A DNA stretch of 64,000 nucleotides from Oceanospirillaceae bacterium. GTDB taxonomy: Bacteria > Pseudomonadota > Gammaproteobacteria > Pseudomonadales > Balneatricaceae. Numbering within the stretch: position 1 is the first letter of the stretch; the number at the start of each line of letters is the position of its first letter. Location: positions 1-64,000 of the forward strand of contig JABSRA010000007.1 in assembly GCA_013215445.1 (NCBI GenBank), written 5' to 3'. Below, in pieces: positions 17,566 through 26,400 of the stretch. The notes beneath the pieces are model-generated. The model was given only the letters and a program-made list of their open reading frames with translations. It was not told the DNA's origin and did no database searches. Made by a program: the position numbers and the translations under genes.

Positions 17566-18411
17566 TTAACCGATAACAGTATCCACAAACTCCATGCCAT
17601 TTTCACTAGGGTAAATACGGGTGATAGTGATAATTTCTTGCGCTGTGCCAAAGTTTTCGTAAGTGCAAAACATATTGGCTTCGCGGGCAATATTTTGCGA
17701 AGACAGTGAGCCGCACATAAATTGGCGAAATTGGCGGCCGCGAATTAAATCCGACAGTGAAACTATATCTAGCTCGTGGGTATGCCCACAAAATACCGCC
17801 TCTATATCATGGTCTAAAACGAAGTCTGAGAGACGTTTGGAATTAATCAGTGGGTCATTGTCGGTGGCCAATATTGAGTGATGAGTCAAGAGTAGCTTAC
17901 GCTGGTAGGTGTTTTTACCCAGCTCGTCACTCATCGCCGCGATTATCTGCTCTTCCATATAACCAAAGTCGTCTTGAAATTTGGTGCTGTCGACACAGAT
18001 CAACAGTACTTTTTCACCGTTGATATCGAAGGAGCGGAAGTAGTTGATTTCGCTAAAATGAATGTCTAAATTGATTGTTTTGGAGTCAATATATACCTTG
18101 GCCTTCTTCACTTTATCCGGGTATTTTGGCTCGATAAAGTCACCATCGTAGATATAAGTGCGGAACAGCTCATGGGAACGTTTTGAATATTTGTCGTGAT
18201 TGCCCAAGATAGAGACAATGTTGGGACAATTTAACTGACTGAGGAAACTCTGCATCTGCTGAAATTCTTCGGGCAGTGAATCTGAGGTGAGATCCCCAGT
18301 GTTGAGAATAATATCGGCATTAAACTGATTTAAACGTGTCACTAAAAGCGAGTCGTCAGCATTCCAGTGGTAGGGGCCGAAGTGAATATCTGAAATGTGC
18401 AGAAGATTCAT
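17566..18411 (-). CDS. Metallophosphoesterase (calcineurin-like)
   Basis: This cytoplasmic protein of 281 residues has the metal-binding motifs of calcineurin-like phosphoesterases in order: DIHFG at residues 8-12, GDLTSD, GNHDKYS, LLTHHS and GHTHELD. The reading frame extends 54 residues upstream, but the ATG at 18411 gives the standard start MNLLHISDIHFG and has a GAGAG sequence upstream, so it is chosen. Such enzymes include cyclic nucleotide phosphodiesterases (CpdA), nucleases and protein phosphatases. The substrate is not apparent, and the neighbours give no clear hint. Confidence 0.85.
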   Translation of the reverse strand: MNLLHISDIHFGPYHWNADDSLLVTRLNQFNADIILNTGDLTSDSLPEEFQQMQSFLSQLNCPNIVSILGNHDKYSKRSHELFRTYIYDGDFIEPKYPDKVKKAKVYIDSKTINLDIHFSEINYFRSFDINGEKVLLICVDSTKFQDDFGYMEEQIIAAMSDELGKNTYQRKLLLTHHSILATDNDPLINSKRLSDFVLDHDIEAVFCGHTHELDIVSLSDLIRGRQFRQFMCGSLSSQNIAREANMFCTYENFGTAQEIITITRIYPSENGMEFVDTVIG

Positions 18412-18841
18412 AAATAGAATATCTCTCGTAAGAAAACTGGCTAATATTAGCCTCTCAATAACATTTGTTGAGTATAAAAGCGGTAAGTTACAAGTCAACA
18501 TCATCTCTGAGCGTCCGGGTGTTTGAAACTGAGTGAAATGCCTAAAATTTGCTGAAAAAGTAATCATTTCCACGCTTGGAATAACGCCAGCAACAGCGAT
18601 AAAAGTAAAACCGTATTAGTAGTCACTGGCGCCAACGCTACTATATATAGGTGATCTGGTGAATGATGCATTTTTAGAACAGGATTTTAACCGAGTATGT
18701 TTTGTGTATTAAGACAATTTAGCGATAACCAGGTAGTGATAACTTTTATGCAATGGCCCAGTTGAAATTGGCATAGGATAACCATGCCAAAAGTAATAAT
18801 TCCTACATTAATAATTAATTTGATTATGCATTGATTTAGGT
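18412..18841. other. Intergenic region upstream of the metallophosphoesterase
   Basis: This roughly 430-base stretch lies between the metallophosphoesterase start and the antitoxin remnant. It is AT-rich after 18640. No confident gene, RNA or hairpin was identified. Confidence 0.35.
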
Positions 18842-19007
18842 ATGAGTATGAAAATAGTGAATGCTAAAGACGTAAAAAAACTGATTTACAACGTTTTTAG
18901 AGAATGCCCCACCTGAGTTTGTGGTAGTTACCAAGAGGGATTATCTGGTAGCTGGATTGCTTTGTGCTGATGATTTTCTGCAATGGCTGAACTTGTTGCT
19001 AGCATGA
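18842..19007 (+). pseudogene. Frameshifted Phd/YefM-like antitoxin remnant
   Basis: The ATG at 18842 begins MSMKIVNAKDVKKLI, like the N-terminus of Phd/YefM antitoxins. That frame stops at 18914-18916. In the +1 frame the family pattern continues as FLENAPPEFVVVTKRDYLVAGLL up to a stop at 19005-19007 (given here in parts: FLENAPPEF, then VVVTKRDYLVAGL, then CADDFLQWL). The frame changes near 18885, so one base has probably been lost. The remnant is about 55 codons, somewhat shorter than an intact antitoxin. No toxin gene was seen next to it. It looks like a decayed toxin-antitoxin locus. Confidence 0.55.
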
Positions 19008-19105
19008 TAGGGATTCTTAAAAACCAAGAGGAATAATCTTGCCATCGTGTAGCAACAGGGGGTGATTAAAATTATTGTTATTAGGCTCTGAGCTTGGTCA
19101 GAAGC

Positions 19106-19879
19106 TTACTTAGCCATAGCGATCTTCAACAACTGTTGCAAAAGAGCGCTTTGGCTGATAATTCCCGCCGCTACAGGGCCGTTTTGTAGTGTTTTTGCCA
19201 TATCGTTACCGCAGATAACCACGCCGCCGGCCTCTTCGATTAATAACAATCCTGCAAGGCAATCCCAGGGATTGAGGTCCGCTTCAAAATAGCCATCACA
19301 GTGTCCGCTGATCACTTGTGCTAGCCCTAATGCCGCTGAGCCAAACTTGCGGTGTTCTATGTTGTTTTGATGAAGGTGTTGCAAAATATCGAGGTAAACA
19401 CGTAATTCAGCGCGGCGCGAGTGACCTAAAATTAATGTCGGATCTATCGGTGTCTCTGCGTTGAGATACTGTTGCTGTTCGTTGCAAAAAGCGCCGTTAC
19501 CGCGTCTAGCGTGGTACAAAATATCTCTTACTGGATCATATATCACCGCAATTTGAATTGCACCCTCTACCACATAGGCGATGGAAATACCCCATTGATC
19601 AACTTTGCGCATATAGTTAGAGGTACCATCAATGGGGTCAACGGCCCAAAAGGCTTGTCCTTGTTGAACATCACTCTCCGATTCTTCACCAAAAAAACCA
19701 TCTTCTGGGTAAGCCGCTTGCAGCGCTTGTCTAATCTGTTTTTCCACTTGCTGATCGGCTTGTGTGACGAAGTCTTGTATACCTTTGGCTTCAATGGTTA
19801 ACGCTTTTTCCTGATAAGACAGCGCAAGTTTGCCCGCAGCTTTAGCCACTTTTTTGGCCAATTGATATCTAGCTAACAT
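19106..19879 (-). CDS. Inositol monophosphatase family protein
   Basis: This 257-residue cytoplasmic enzyme belongs to the Mg-dependent, lithium-sensitive phosphatase family (SuhB, HisN, CysQ relatives). The metal-site motifs are present: FGEES, then WAVDPIDGTSNY, then NPWDCLAG. Family members dephosphorylate inositol-1-phosphate, histidinol phosphate or PAP. It lies downstream of lacI-type and glycerophosphodiesterase genes on the same strand, separated from lacI by 239 bases. This context suggests it removes phosphate from a polyol phosphate released by the diesterase; inositol phosphate is the natural guess but is not proven. Confidence 0.85.
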   Translation of the reverse strand: MLARYQLAKKVAKAAGKLALSYQEKALTIEAKGIQDFVTQADQQVEKQIRQALQAAYPEDGFFGEESESDVQQGQAFWAVDPIDGTSNYMRKVDQWGISIAYVVEGAIQIAVIYDPVRDILYHARRGNGAFCNEQQQYLNAETPIDPTLILGHSRRAELRVYLDILQHLHQNNIEHRKFGSAALGLAQVISGHCDGYFEADLNPWDCLAGLLLIEEAGGVVICGNDMAKTLQNGPVAAGIISQSALLQQLLKIAMAK

Positions 19880-20118
19880 TTATCTCTCTCTGTAGTGGAT
19901 CATCCTAGAATCAGTAGTTGAACACCTTTTTAAACGCAGGGAAATCGCGCTGTAGCAAGACACGAATTGAAGTTAAGGGTGGTTCCCTTTACAAAATTCG
20001 TAACGCAGCTACGGCGTGATTTAACCAGTATAAAAGGGTGTAACGTTTCACCAAGTACGTGTAGGTGATTTTACATTTTTTTATATATAACTCTTCTGTT
20101 TGAAACTCATTATAGTGG

Positions 20119-21186
20119 TTAGCTGCTGCTTCTAGGACCTTGGCTTGGTTGCTCTAATCGCAAATTTTTCCGGGTACTGCTACGCTTTACCAGCGTGACA
20201 TCTAAAATTTTCACCGCCGCCGCTGCACTTGGATTTGAGATACGTTGTTGTAGTACGCTCACCACATTTTGCGCCAAAATAGTGGTATCTTGACGAATGG
20301 TACTCAAGTCGTATATTGGCCAGCTCGCCTGTGGGATATCATCGCAGCTGACAATTTTAAGCGCTGATAAACTTGGATTACCCGCGACCATACGCAGTTG
20401 ATCCATAAAACCTAAGGCTAGATAATCGCTGACACAAAACACGCCTTGAATAGATTCATGCGAGCTTTGTAGCTGTTGTCCTGCACGTTGCCCCCCTTGG
20501 TAATCTTGTTGTTCTCCACGAAAAAAAGTTACTTTTTTAATGCCGAGTGCATCACAGTGACTGACAAAAGATTCAGTACGTACGCGTAGAGAATAAGAGG
20601 GTTGCTCAGTAGTGACTATGGCCATGGTTCTGCAGCCGGTATCGTAGAGCTCTTGAGCTGCTAGTTGCCCCGATTTTTCATTGTCTAATAGCACCCGGTC
20701 AACGGCGACATTACTTTGTGCTTTATTAACCAATACCATGGGCACGCCAAGCGCTACACACTCTTCACATATACTTTGCGGCGGTGTATCAGAAGTCACT
20801 ATCACGCCGCTGACGTTGTATTCTAATAACATTCCAATAATGCGCGATAGGTCTTCACTGCCTTCTACGACTAATAAAATAGGCTTGAGGTTATGTCTCA
20901 TAAGCTCTCTGGAAAGCGCTTCAATCTGCTTTATTCTAAACGGATTGTCTATGTTAGAGGCGACGATGCCCACTAAATCGGAGCGATTGTTAGTCAGGCT
21001 ACTGGCCAGTTTGTTGACCCGATAACCCAATTGCGCGGCAGACTTTAAGACCTTTTCTCGGGTATCGGCTGAGACGCTGGCATTGGGGGTAAACGTTCTA
21101 GAAACGGCCGAACGTGAAACACCAGCGTGTTTAGCGACATCAACCGAAGTCACTTTGCGATAACTGCGGGTTTTATCCGTTGTCAT
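20119..21186 (-). CDS. LacI-family transcriptional regulator
   Basis: This 355-residue regulator has an N-terminal LacI helix-turn-helix (SVDVAKHAGVSRSAVSRTFT) and hinge (KLASSLTNN), followed by a periplasmic-binding-protein-like sensor domain. It sits at the 3' end of the transporter/diesterase operon, 60 bases after the diesterase gene. A perfect 16-bp palindrome of the LacI operator type covers the promoter of the operon's first gene, and this protein is its most likely ligand-responsive repressor. The inducer is unknown. Confidence 0.9.
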   Translation of the reverse strand: MTTDKTRSYRKVTSVDVAKHAGVSRSAVSRTFTPNASVSADTREKVLKSAAQLGYRVNKLASSLTNNRSDLVGIVASNIDNPFRIKQIEALSRELMRHNLKPILLVVEGSEDLSRIIGMLLEYNVSGVIVTSDTPPQSICEECVALGVPMVLVNKAQSNVAVDRVLLDNEKSGQLAAQELYDTGCRTMAIVTTEQPSYSLRVRTESFVSHCDALGIKKVTFFRGEQQDYQGGQRAGQQLQSSHESIQGVFCVSDYLALGFMDQLRMVAGNPSLSALKIVSCDDIPQASWPIYDLSTIRQDTTILAQNVVSVLQQRISNPSAAAAVKILDVTLVKRSSTRKNLRLEQPSQGPRSSS

Positions 21187-21246
21187 ATAAATTCTTCATA
21201 TCGTTATTATCATCCTCCAAGAGCGTGCACTTGCATGGAAATGCCA

Positions 21247-22773
21247 TTAAGTGCTGCACTGTTCTTGAGAGGTACTAGCCTTATTAAAACGATAAAAAAC
21301 TTCCTTCCATATATCGGGTCGGTTGAGGTTTATCAAATCAGGGCGCAAGGTTAACATGCTTTCAAATACGGCAACATCACAGCCTTGGTAACAGAGCATT
21401 ACAGAACAACCTTGTGCCCTCACGGCGGCGATGTCACCGACCACATCCGCTGCGCTCATTTCAATTTCAACCACATTGGCAGCAACACTGCGACAAGCTA
21501 ACTCGACGCTGGGGAAGTCTTGGCTGCGTACCATAATATTAGCGGTGTCATCTAAAGCGCGCAGTTCACGGAGCTTCTCACTATCAAAACTCCAGAAAAA
21601 GCAATCCGCTAAAAAGTTTTGTGCCTTAACTTGTGCCAACACTTTAGCCACGCTTGCCTGTTTGATTTCAATATAGAGAGATTTATAAAAACTTTTCGCG
21701 AGGGCAATCACTTGTGACAACAGCGGTATTTTTTCCCCTTTGTAACAAGGATTGAAAAAACTGCCGGCATCCAATGCGCTTATCTGCTGATAAGTAAAAT
21801 TAGCGACATTGCCGCTGCCGTTAGTGGTGCGTTGTAACGTACAGTCGTGTAATACAATGAGTTGCTCATCGGCGGTTTGCTGGATGTCAATTTCAGCCCA
21901 GCCTAAGCCTTGTTCAAAAACGCGCTCAATTGCCGCTAAGGTGTTTTCTGGCGCGATGTGTTCGGCCCCGCGATGACACACAATCTGTGGCTTGCTACTG
22001 CCGATACTATTGCGGGCAGGAGAACCGGGATAGGGCACCATTAATTCTGGTCTATCGGTGCAAATACCCATTACCGGTAACTGCATTAAGGCCTTTATCA
22101 CACTGGGGCGCTCTTCATGCCATAACACCAGTTGTAAAGATAATTGCGCCGCTTGAGCCAATAAACTAGGCGTCACTAAATGCTGTGGAGTGTCACTGGC
22201 ACGCTCCCAACATAAATGCACAATGCTGGCTTGCGCCGCTGCTGCCAGTGCAAAAGGGTCTGCGTCAATAGGGACTAATATTGAAGTGGGATACTCACAG
22301 TGCAATTGCTGCAGTTGTGCTACCCACTGAACAGCAAAGGAGCCCAACACGGCATAGCTAAATTGATGTTTGCGGAGCTCTGCTAGTGCCATTGCGCCTG
22401 AGGCAGCATCTTTTAATTCTATATACAGCCCAGTATTACTCTTTTGTGCCAGTGCGATTGCCTGTGCGAGCGTGGGCAGTTGAGCGCGCTGGCAAAGTTG
22501 CGCATAGCTAAGCTCAGATATCTTGCCCGCGACCCCATACACAGCGCTTAAGTCATCATCGTGACTAATCACGCAAACCCTATCGGCAGTCACTCTAACA
22601 TCTAATTCCCACATATCAGCGCCGAGCATCGTGGCCATAGCAAAGGAGTCGAGGGTGTTTTCCACGACATGGTGGCAGGCACCCCGGTGGCCGATAATTC
22701 GCGGTCCGCCAAAGCGGCTCTCGGGCCACTGTTGTAAGGTCTGTGCCGATTTGCTTGGTATGCAATCAATCAT
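21247..22773 (-). CDS. Tandem-domain glycerophosphodiester phosphodiesterase
   Basis: This 508-residue protein contains two complete glycerophosphodiesterase (GDPD) domains in tandem. Domain 1 (about 22-245) has GHRGA with H29, ENTLDSF, WELDVRVTAD and SHDDDL. Domain 2 (about 258-490) has CHRGAEHIAPENT, EIDIQQTAD and LHDCTLQRTTNG. Each thus keeps the HRG, E-x-D and HD residues needed for metal-dependent cleavage of glycerophosphodiesters to glycerol-3-phosphate and an alcohol. There is no signal peptide, so it acts in the cytoplasm on imported substrate. Ordinary bacterial GlpQ or UgpQ proteins have a single domain, so the fusion is unusual. It follows the ABC ATPase gene by 63 bases. Confidence 0.88.
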   Translation of the reverse strand: MIDCIPSKSAQTLQQWPESRFGGPRIIGHRGACHHVVENTLDSFAMATMLGADMWELDVRVTADRVCVISHDDDLSAVYGVAGKISELSYAQLCQRAQLPTLAQAIALAQKSNTGLYIELKDAASGAMALAELRKHQFSYAVLGSFAVQWVAQLQQLHCEYPTSILVPIDADPFALAAAAQASIVHLCWERASDTPQHLVTPSLLAQAAQLSLQLVLWHEERPSVIKALMQLPVMGICTDRPELMVPYPGSPARNSIGSSKPQIVCHRGAEHIAPENTLAAIERVFEQGLGWAEIDIQQTADEQLIVLHDCTLQRTTNGSGNVANFTYQQISALDAGSFFNPCYKGEKIPLLSQVIALAKSFYKSLYIEIKQASVAKVLAQVKAQNFLADCFFWSFDSEKLRELRALDDTANIMVRSQDFPSVELACRSVAANVVEIEMSAADVVGDIAAVRAQGCSVMLCYQGCDVAVFESMLTLRPDLINLNRPDIWKEVFYRFNKASTSQEQCST

Positions 22774-22836
22774 GCTCTGTGTTCCACACTGAAAATTAAA
22801 AATGGGTTAAACCTGGATTAGACTGTTGAATCTAGG

Positions 22837-23898
22837 TTAAAGCAAGCGCTGGCCATTCGTATCGAACACTAGTACTCGCTCGGTATCGATATTCCAATTG
22901 GCCGTTTGGCCCATGCTGATATCACTGCGCACCGCTTGTATTGAGCGCAGCACCGCCCCGTTATCTAAGGTTAGGTCGTAGAGGTTTTCACGCCCTTGAG
23001 TCTCAATAAAACTGATACGACCCGCCACGGCATTGCCTCTATCGGTACCGACGAGCTCAGGGCGTACTCCCAGGCGTACTTTAGTACCATTGTCAGGTTG
23101 GCGAATGCTAGAAGGCAGTGCAACTTTAAGTTGTGAGCCATTTAACAGGACTTGATTTCCCGCCACTTCTCCCTCTAAAAAGGCGATCGGCGGATTGCCG
23201 AGGAAACTGGCGACAAAATCAGTCTGTGGATTGTGATACATATCATTAGGGGTAGTCACTTGTAGCACTTTGCCCTCATCCATCAGCGCGATACGATCAC
23301 ACATAGACATCGCCTCCACTTGATCGTGGGTCACTAAAATAGCGGTTATCCCCGTCTCTTGTTGAATCCGGCGGATTTCAGAGCGCATTTCTAATCTTAA
23401 CTTGGCATCTAAATTAGCCAGCGGTTCGTCGAGTAATAACACATCGGGTCTACGTACTAAGGCTCGGCAGAGGGCCACTCGCTGTTGTTGCCCACCGGAT
23501 AACTGAGAAGGTCTGCGTTCTAATAAATCGCCGATATGGACAAGCTTAGCGATGGCATGCACTTCTTTTTTTATCTGTGCAGCATCCATCTTCTTCACCA
23601 TGAGTGGGAAGGCGATATTTTCATAAATGGACATATGCGGGTAGAGCGCGTAGTTTTGAAAAACCACGCCGACATTGCGCTGCTGTGAGCTTACATTTGA
23701 AACATCGCGATCGCCAAATAAAATACGGCCACCACTGCATTGGTAAATGCCACAAATAGAAAAGAGTGTGGTAGATTTTCCGCAGCCAGAAGGGCCCAGT
23801 AATGCCATCAACTCGCCATCTTTTATCTCTAAATCCATGTCGTTGATGACCACAGTGTCATCAAACTTTTTTGTAAATTTGTCTAGTAAAATGCGCAT
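22837..23898 (-). CDS. ABC transporter ATP-binding protein (UgpC/MalK type)
   Basis: This 353-residue ATPase has Walker A GPSGCGKST, signature LSGGQQQR, Walker B VLLLDEPLANLD and a C-terminal TOBE/OB regulatory region (from about 240), as in MalK and UgpC. It overlaps or abuts the upstream permease at base 23898, so translation is coupled. In sugar and glycerophosphodiester importers the TOBE domain often receives regulatory signals. Substrate is inferred from the operon, which includes a glycerophosphodiesterase, rather than from this gene. Confidence 0.9.
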   Translation of the reverse strand: MRILLDKFTKKFDDTVVINDMDLEIKDGELMALLGPSGCGKSTTLFSICGIYQCSGGRILFGDRDVSNVSSQQRNVGVVFQNYALYPHMSIYENIAFPLMVKKMDAAQIKKEVHAIAKLVHIGDLLERRPSQLSGGQQQRVALCRALVRRPDVLLLDEPLANLDAKLRLEMRSEIRRIQQETGITAILVTHDQVEAMSMCDRIALMDEGKVLQVTTPNDMYHNPQTDFVASFLGNPPIAFLEGEVAGNQVLLNGSQLKVALPSSIRQPDNGTKVRLGVRPELVGTDRGNAVAGRISFIETQGRENLYDLTLDNGAVLRSIQAVRSDISMGQTANWNIDTERVLVFDTNGQRLL

Positions 23899-24734
23899 TA
23901 GCCCTTCGAGCCTCCACCGTAGATATTCATCAGCTTATTTTGAAAAAGTAGGTATAAAACGATTACCGGCATAATGTAAAAAAGGCCGATAGATTTAAAA
24001 AGATTAAAGTCAAAGTTCTGATCGTCAGCGATCAGCGAAGCCAAGTAAACGGAGAGTACTTGTACATCTGCATCAGGGGTGAAAATTTGCGGTAGCACAT
24101 ACTCGCTCCAGCCCTCTAAAAATGAGAATACTCCCAGGGCAATCAAGCCCGGTTTTATCTGCGGCAGTACCAGTTTGTGCCACACCATGAAACGACTGGC
24201 ACCGTCTTGTACACCGGCCATTTCAATCTCCCAAGGCACCGTATCGTAAAATCCTTTCATCACCCAAATACCAAAGGGCAACATCAGTGCCGCTTTAATA
24301 AAAATAACGCCAATCAAAGTGTTATAGAGCCCTACCATCTGCAATACGATAAACAGCGCGATCACCAAGGTCACCGTTGGAAAAGCGTGCAGGGTTAATA
24401 CACCGCCGAGAAAGAAACGCCGATAGGGCATGTTTAAACGCGATAGCGCGTAACCGGCGGTGAGCGATACTGACAGTACCAGAGCGGTCATGACACTGGC
24501 GAAAATCAGCGTATTGAGAGTTGCTGTCCAGATGCTCACCCTTCCAGGCTCTGTCTCCCAGAGGAAACGCCAGTGTTCAAAAGTGAACTCGTTGGGGATT
24601 AGCGAACCGGGTTCAGTATTGGTGAAAGTATCCACCACTAAATAGAGATACATGACTAAAATGGGCAGTGAAAAAACGGTCAATATGATCGTCACTGGCC
24701 AGCTTTTAAAATTTCTCGAATTTTCATTCGACAT
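23898..24734 (-). CDS. ABC transporter permease (MalG/UgpE type)
   Basis: This 278-residue inner-membrane protein has six hydrophobic helices and the EAA loop EIEMAGVQDGASRFMVWHKLVLPQ, typical of carbohydrate-uptake family 1 (CUT1) permeases such as MalG and UgpE. The stop codon shares its last base with the next gene's start. It pairs with the larger permease encoded at 24746-26059, eleven bases upstream. Confidence 0.88.
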   Translation of the reverse strand: MSNENSRNFKSWPVTIILTVFSLPILVMYLYLVVDTFTNTEPGSLIPNEFTFEHWRFLWETEPGRVSIWTATLNTLIFASVMTALVLSVSLTAGYALSRLNMPYRRFFLGGVLTLHAFPTVTLVIALFIVLQMVGLYNTLIGVIFIKAALMLPFGIWVMKGFYDTVPWEIEMAGVQDGASRFMVWHKLVLPQIKPGLIALGVFSFLEGWSEYVLPQIFTPDADVQVLSVYLASLIADDQNFDFNLFKSIGLFYIMPVIVLYLLFQNKLMNIYGGGSKG

Positions 24735-24745
24735 AATAGTATTCC

Positions 24746-26059
24746 TTAAGATTCAATCCGCGGACGCGTGACTAGATCGTCGAATTTAAACAGTCGTAAA
24801 TAGAGTAGCGATACGCTGATACCTATTGTTACTAACACGAGTGCCATCGCCGCACCATAACCGTATTGCAAGTTGCCAGAGTAATTATTCAGCGCGGTAA
24901 AATACGCTTCTAGTGCCCAGACATTGGTGGTGCCCCCGGGTCCACCTCGAGTCGAAAGCAATATGTACTCGAAGGATGTTAACAGCGACAAGGTGGTATA
25001 ACTGGTGGTGAACAGAATAGGCCAACGCAACTGCGGTAAAATAATGTAACGTATTTGCTGCCAGCGATTGGCACCGTCGACTTCACTGGCATACAAGATC
25101 GAGGTGGGAATGGCCTGAATAGCACTGGAAAATAGTATCATCCCCAGTGACGCGCCGACAAAACCGTTGATTAAGATAACCACTGTCCAGGCACTTTCTA
25201 CGGACCCCAACATAAAGTTGTAAGGCGCCATGCCAAACCAGCCTAAAACAGTGGAAATAAAACCGGTATCCCAAGTGAGCCACTTCCAGAGTAAGACATA
25301 GAGCACGGGGGGCGAAATTCTTGGCAAAAGCCAGATAGCGCGGAAAAAAACCGATTGCCCGGTGGGTAGGTAAAAGGTGGTCAGCGATAAAAATAGGCCA
25401 AAAAAGATGTTAAAGGCCAATACCAACACCACATAAACCAAAGTATTTACCGCCACAAACCAAGTATCGGGTTTGCTGAACATGGTAGTGAAGTTGTCAG
25501 TGGTCCAAATCCAGCCGGTGTAACTGGCTTGCGTGACTATTTTTAATTGCGGCTCGGCCAGTATCGCGCCGTTATTGGAGAGTGCCGTTTTAAAATCGCC
25601 TAAGGTTTCGTAACGTGTATTGAGTACGCTGTTACTAAAATGCGCGGTAGATTTGATCAGCGCTCGGGTATTGCGCGGACGCGATTTTAATTTTTTCAGC
25701 GCTCGTTCAAATTGACGCCGACTAGCAAAGGTTTTTCCGTGTAATTTTTTATCTATTTCACCCAGGTATTTGCTTTTTAACCCCGCCTCTTTAGCCCTGG
25801 CTAAATTAGTCTTATTTACAATGTAGCTGCTTGAACCCAGTGCGGTTATTACTTTTTCATCGAGGGTTTGGTTGGCTTCAAATTGTTTAATTATTTTGGG
25901 AGTCAGCAGATATTCTCCGCCAGAAACACCCGTTGCCGTTCCCATATTGGTAAAGGCAAAGAAGGCAGTCATGATGACAGGTATCAAAAAGAATACTACC
26001 ACCATGATCATCGCAGGGGCCATGAATCCAAGGCCCAGTAAACCGATTCGTTGACGCAT
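24746..26059 (-). CDS. ABC transporter permease with large periplasmic insert (MalF/UgpA type)
   Basis: This 437-residue permease is about 140 residues longer than a normal UgpA-type protein. After the first helix (about 10-35) comes a hydrophilic, Lys-rich segment to about residue 165 before the core permease domain. The position is like the P2 domain of MalF, which helps dock the binding protein. The core carries the CUT1 EAA loop ASEVDGANRWQQIRYIILPQ. It is the first of three membrane/ATPase genes after a 341-base gap from the binding-protein gene. Confidence 0.88.
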   Translation of the reverse strand: MRQRIGLLGLGFMAPAMIMVVVFFLIPVIMTAFFAFTNMGTATGVSGGEYLLTPKIIKQFEANQTLDEKVITALGSSSYIVNKTNLARAKEAGLKSKYLGEIDKKLHGKTFASRRQFERALKKLKSRPRNTRALIKSTAHFSNSVLNTRYETLGDFKTALSNNGAILAEPQLKIVTQASYTGWIWTTDNFTTMFSKPDTWFVAVNTLVYVVLVLAFNIFFGLFLSLTTFYLPTGQSVFFRAIWLLPRISPPVLYVLLWKWLTWDTGFISTVLGWFGMAPYNFMLGSVESAWTVVILINGFVGASLGMILFSSAIQAIPTSILYASEVDGANRWQQIRYIILPQLRWPILFTTSYTTLSLLTSFEYILLSTRGGPGGTTNVWALEAYFTALNNYSGNLQYGYGAAMALVLVTIGISVSLLYLRLFKFDDLVTRPRIES

Positions 26060-26400
26060 CGTCAGTCAATTCCTATCAGAGGTAAAGTCTATCGACGGCT
26101 GTGTCGGTAGAAGAGGGCGGGTGTGAACCCGCAACGCGGTTGGATAAACCTGAATCAGTGACTTCACTGCACCACATAGCGCAAGCTCTTGATTCTACAG
26201 CGGTTAGAAAAATACCCACTGAACCTATGGGTTTTATGCATGGATGCATTTATTTAGCGGAAGCAGGACGCATAGGAGCTTGCAGCTAAGATTTTTCAAT
26301 TCCACTGTAAAACCAATATCTAATACTCTGTATTCACTTTGAAACCACGGATTCAGGATAAACTAACCAGACACTCCAAACGAATGCCTGGTTGGTTATG
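26060..26400 (-). other. Binding protein-permease gap with two hairpins
   Basis: This 341-base gap inside the operon has no recognised gene. On the minus strand, directly after the binding-protein stop, AACTAACCAG (26361-26370) and CTGGTTGGTT (26388-26397) form a 10-bp stem with one G-T pair. Further on, GCGGGT/ACCCGC (26117-26132) forms a tight hairpin with a GTGA loop 58 bases before the permease start. Such elements often stabilise the binding-protein mRNA and reduce read-through. Confidence 0.5.

Noticed and set aside
26101-26200. tRNA-like T-arm GCGGGT...ACCCGC on either strand
   Set aside because: No acceptor stem, D-arm or anticodon arm can be formed; it is only a short hairpin.
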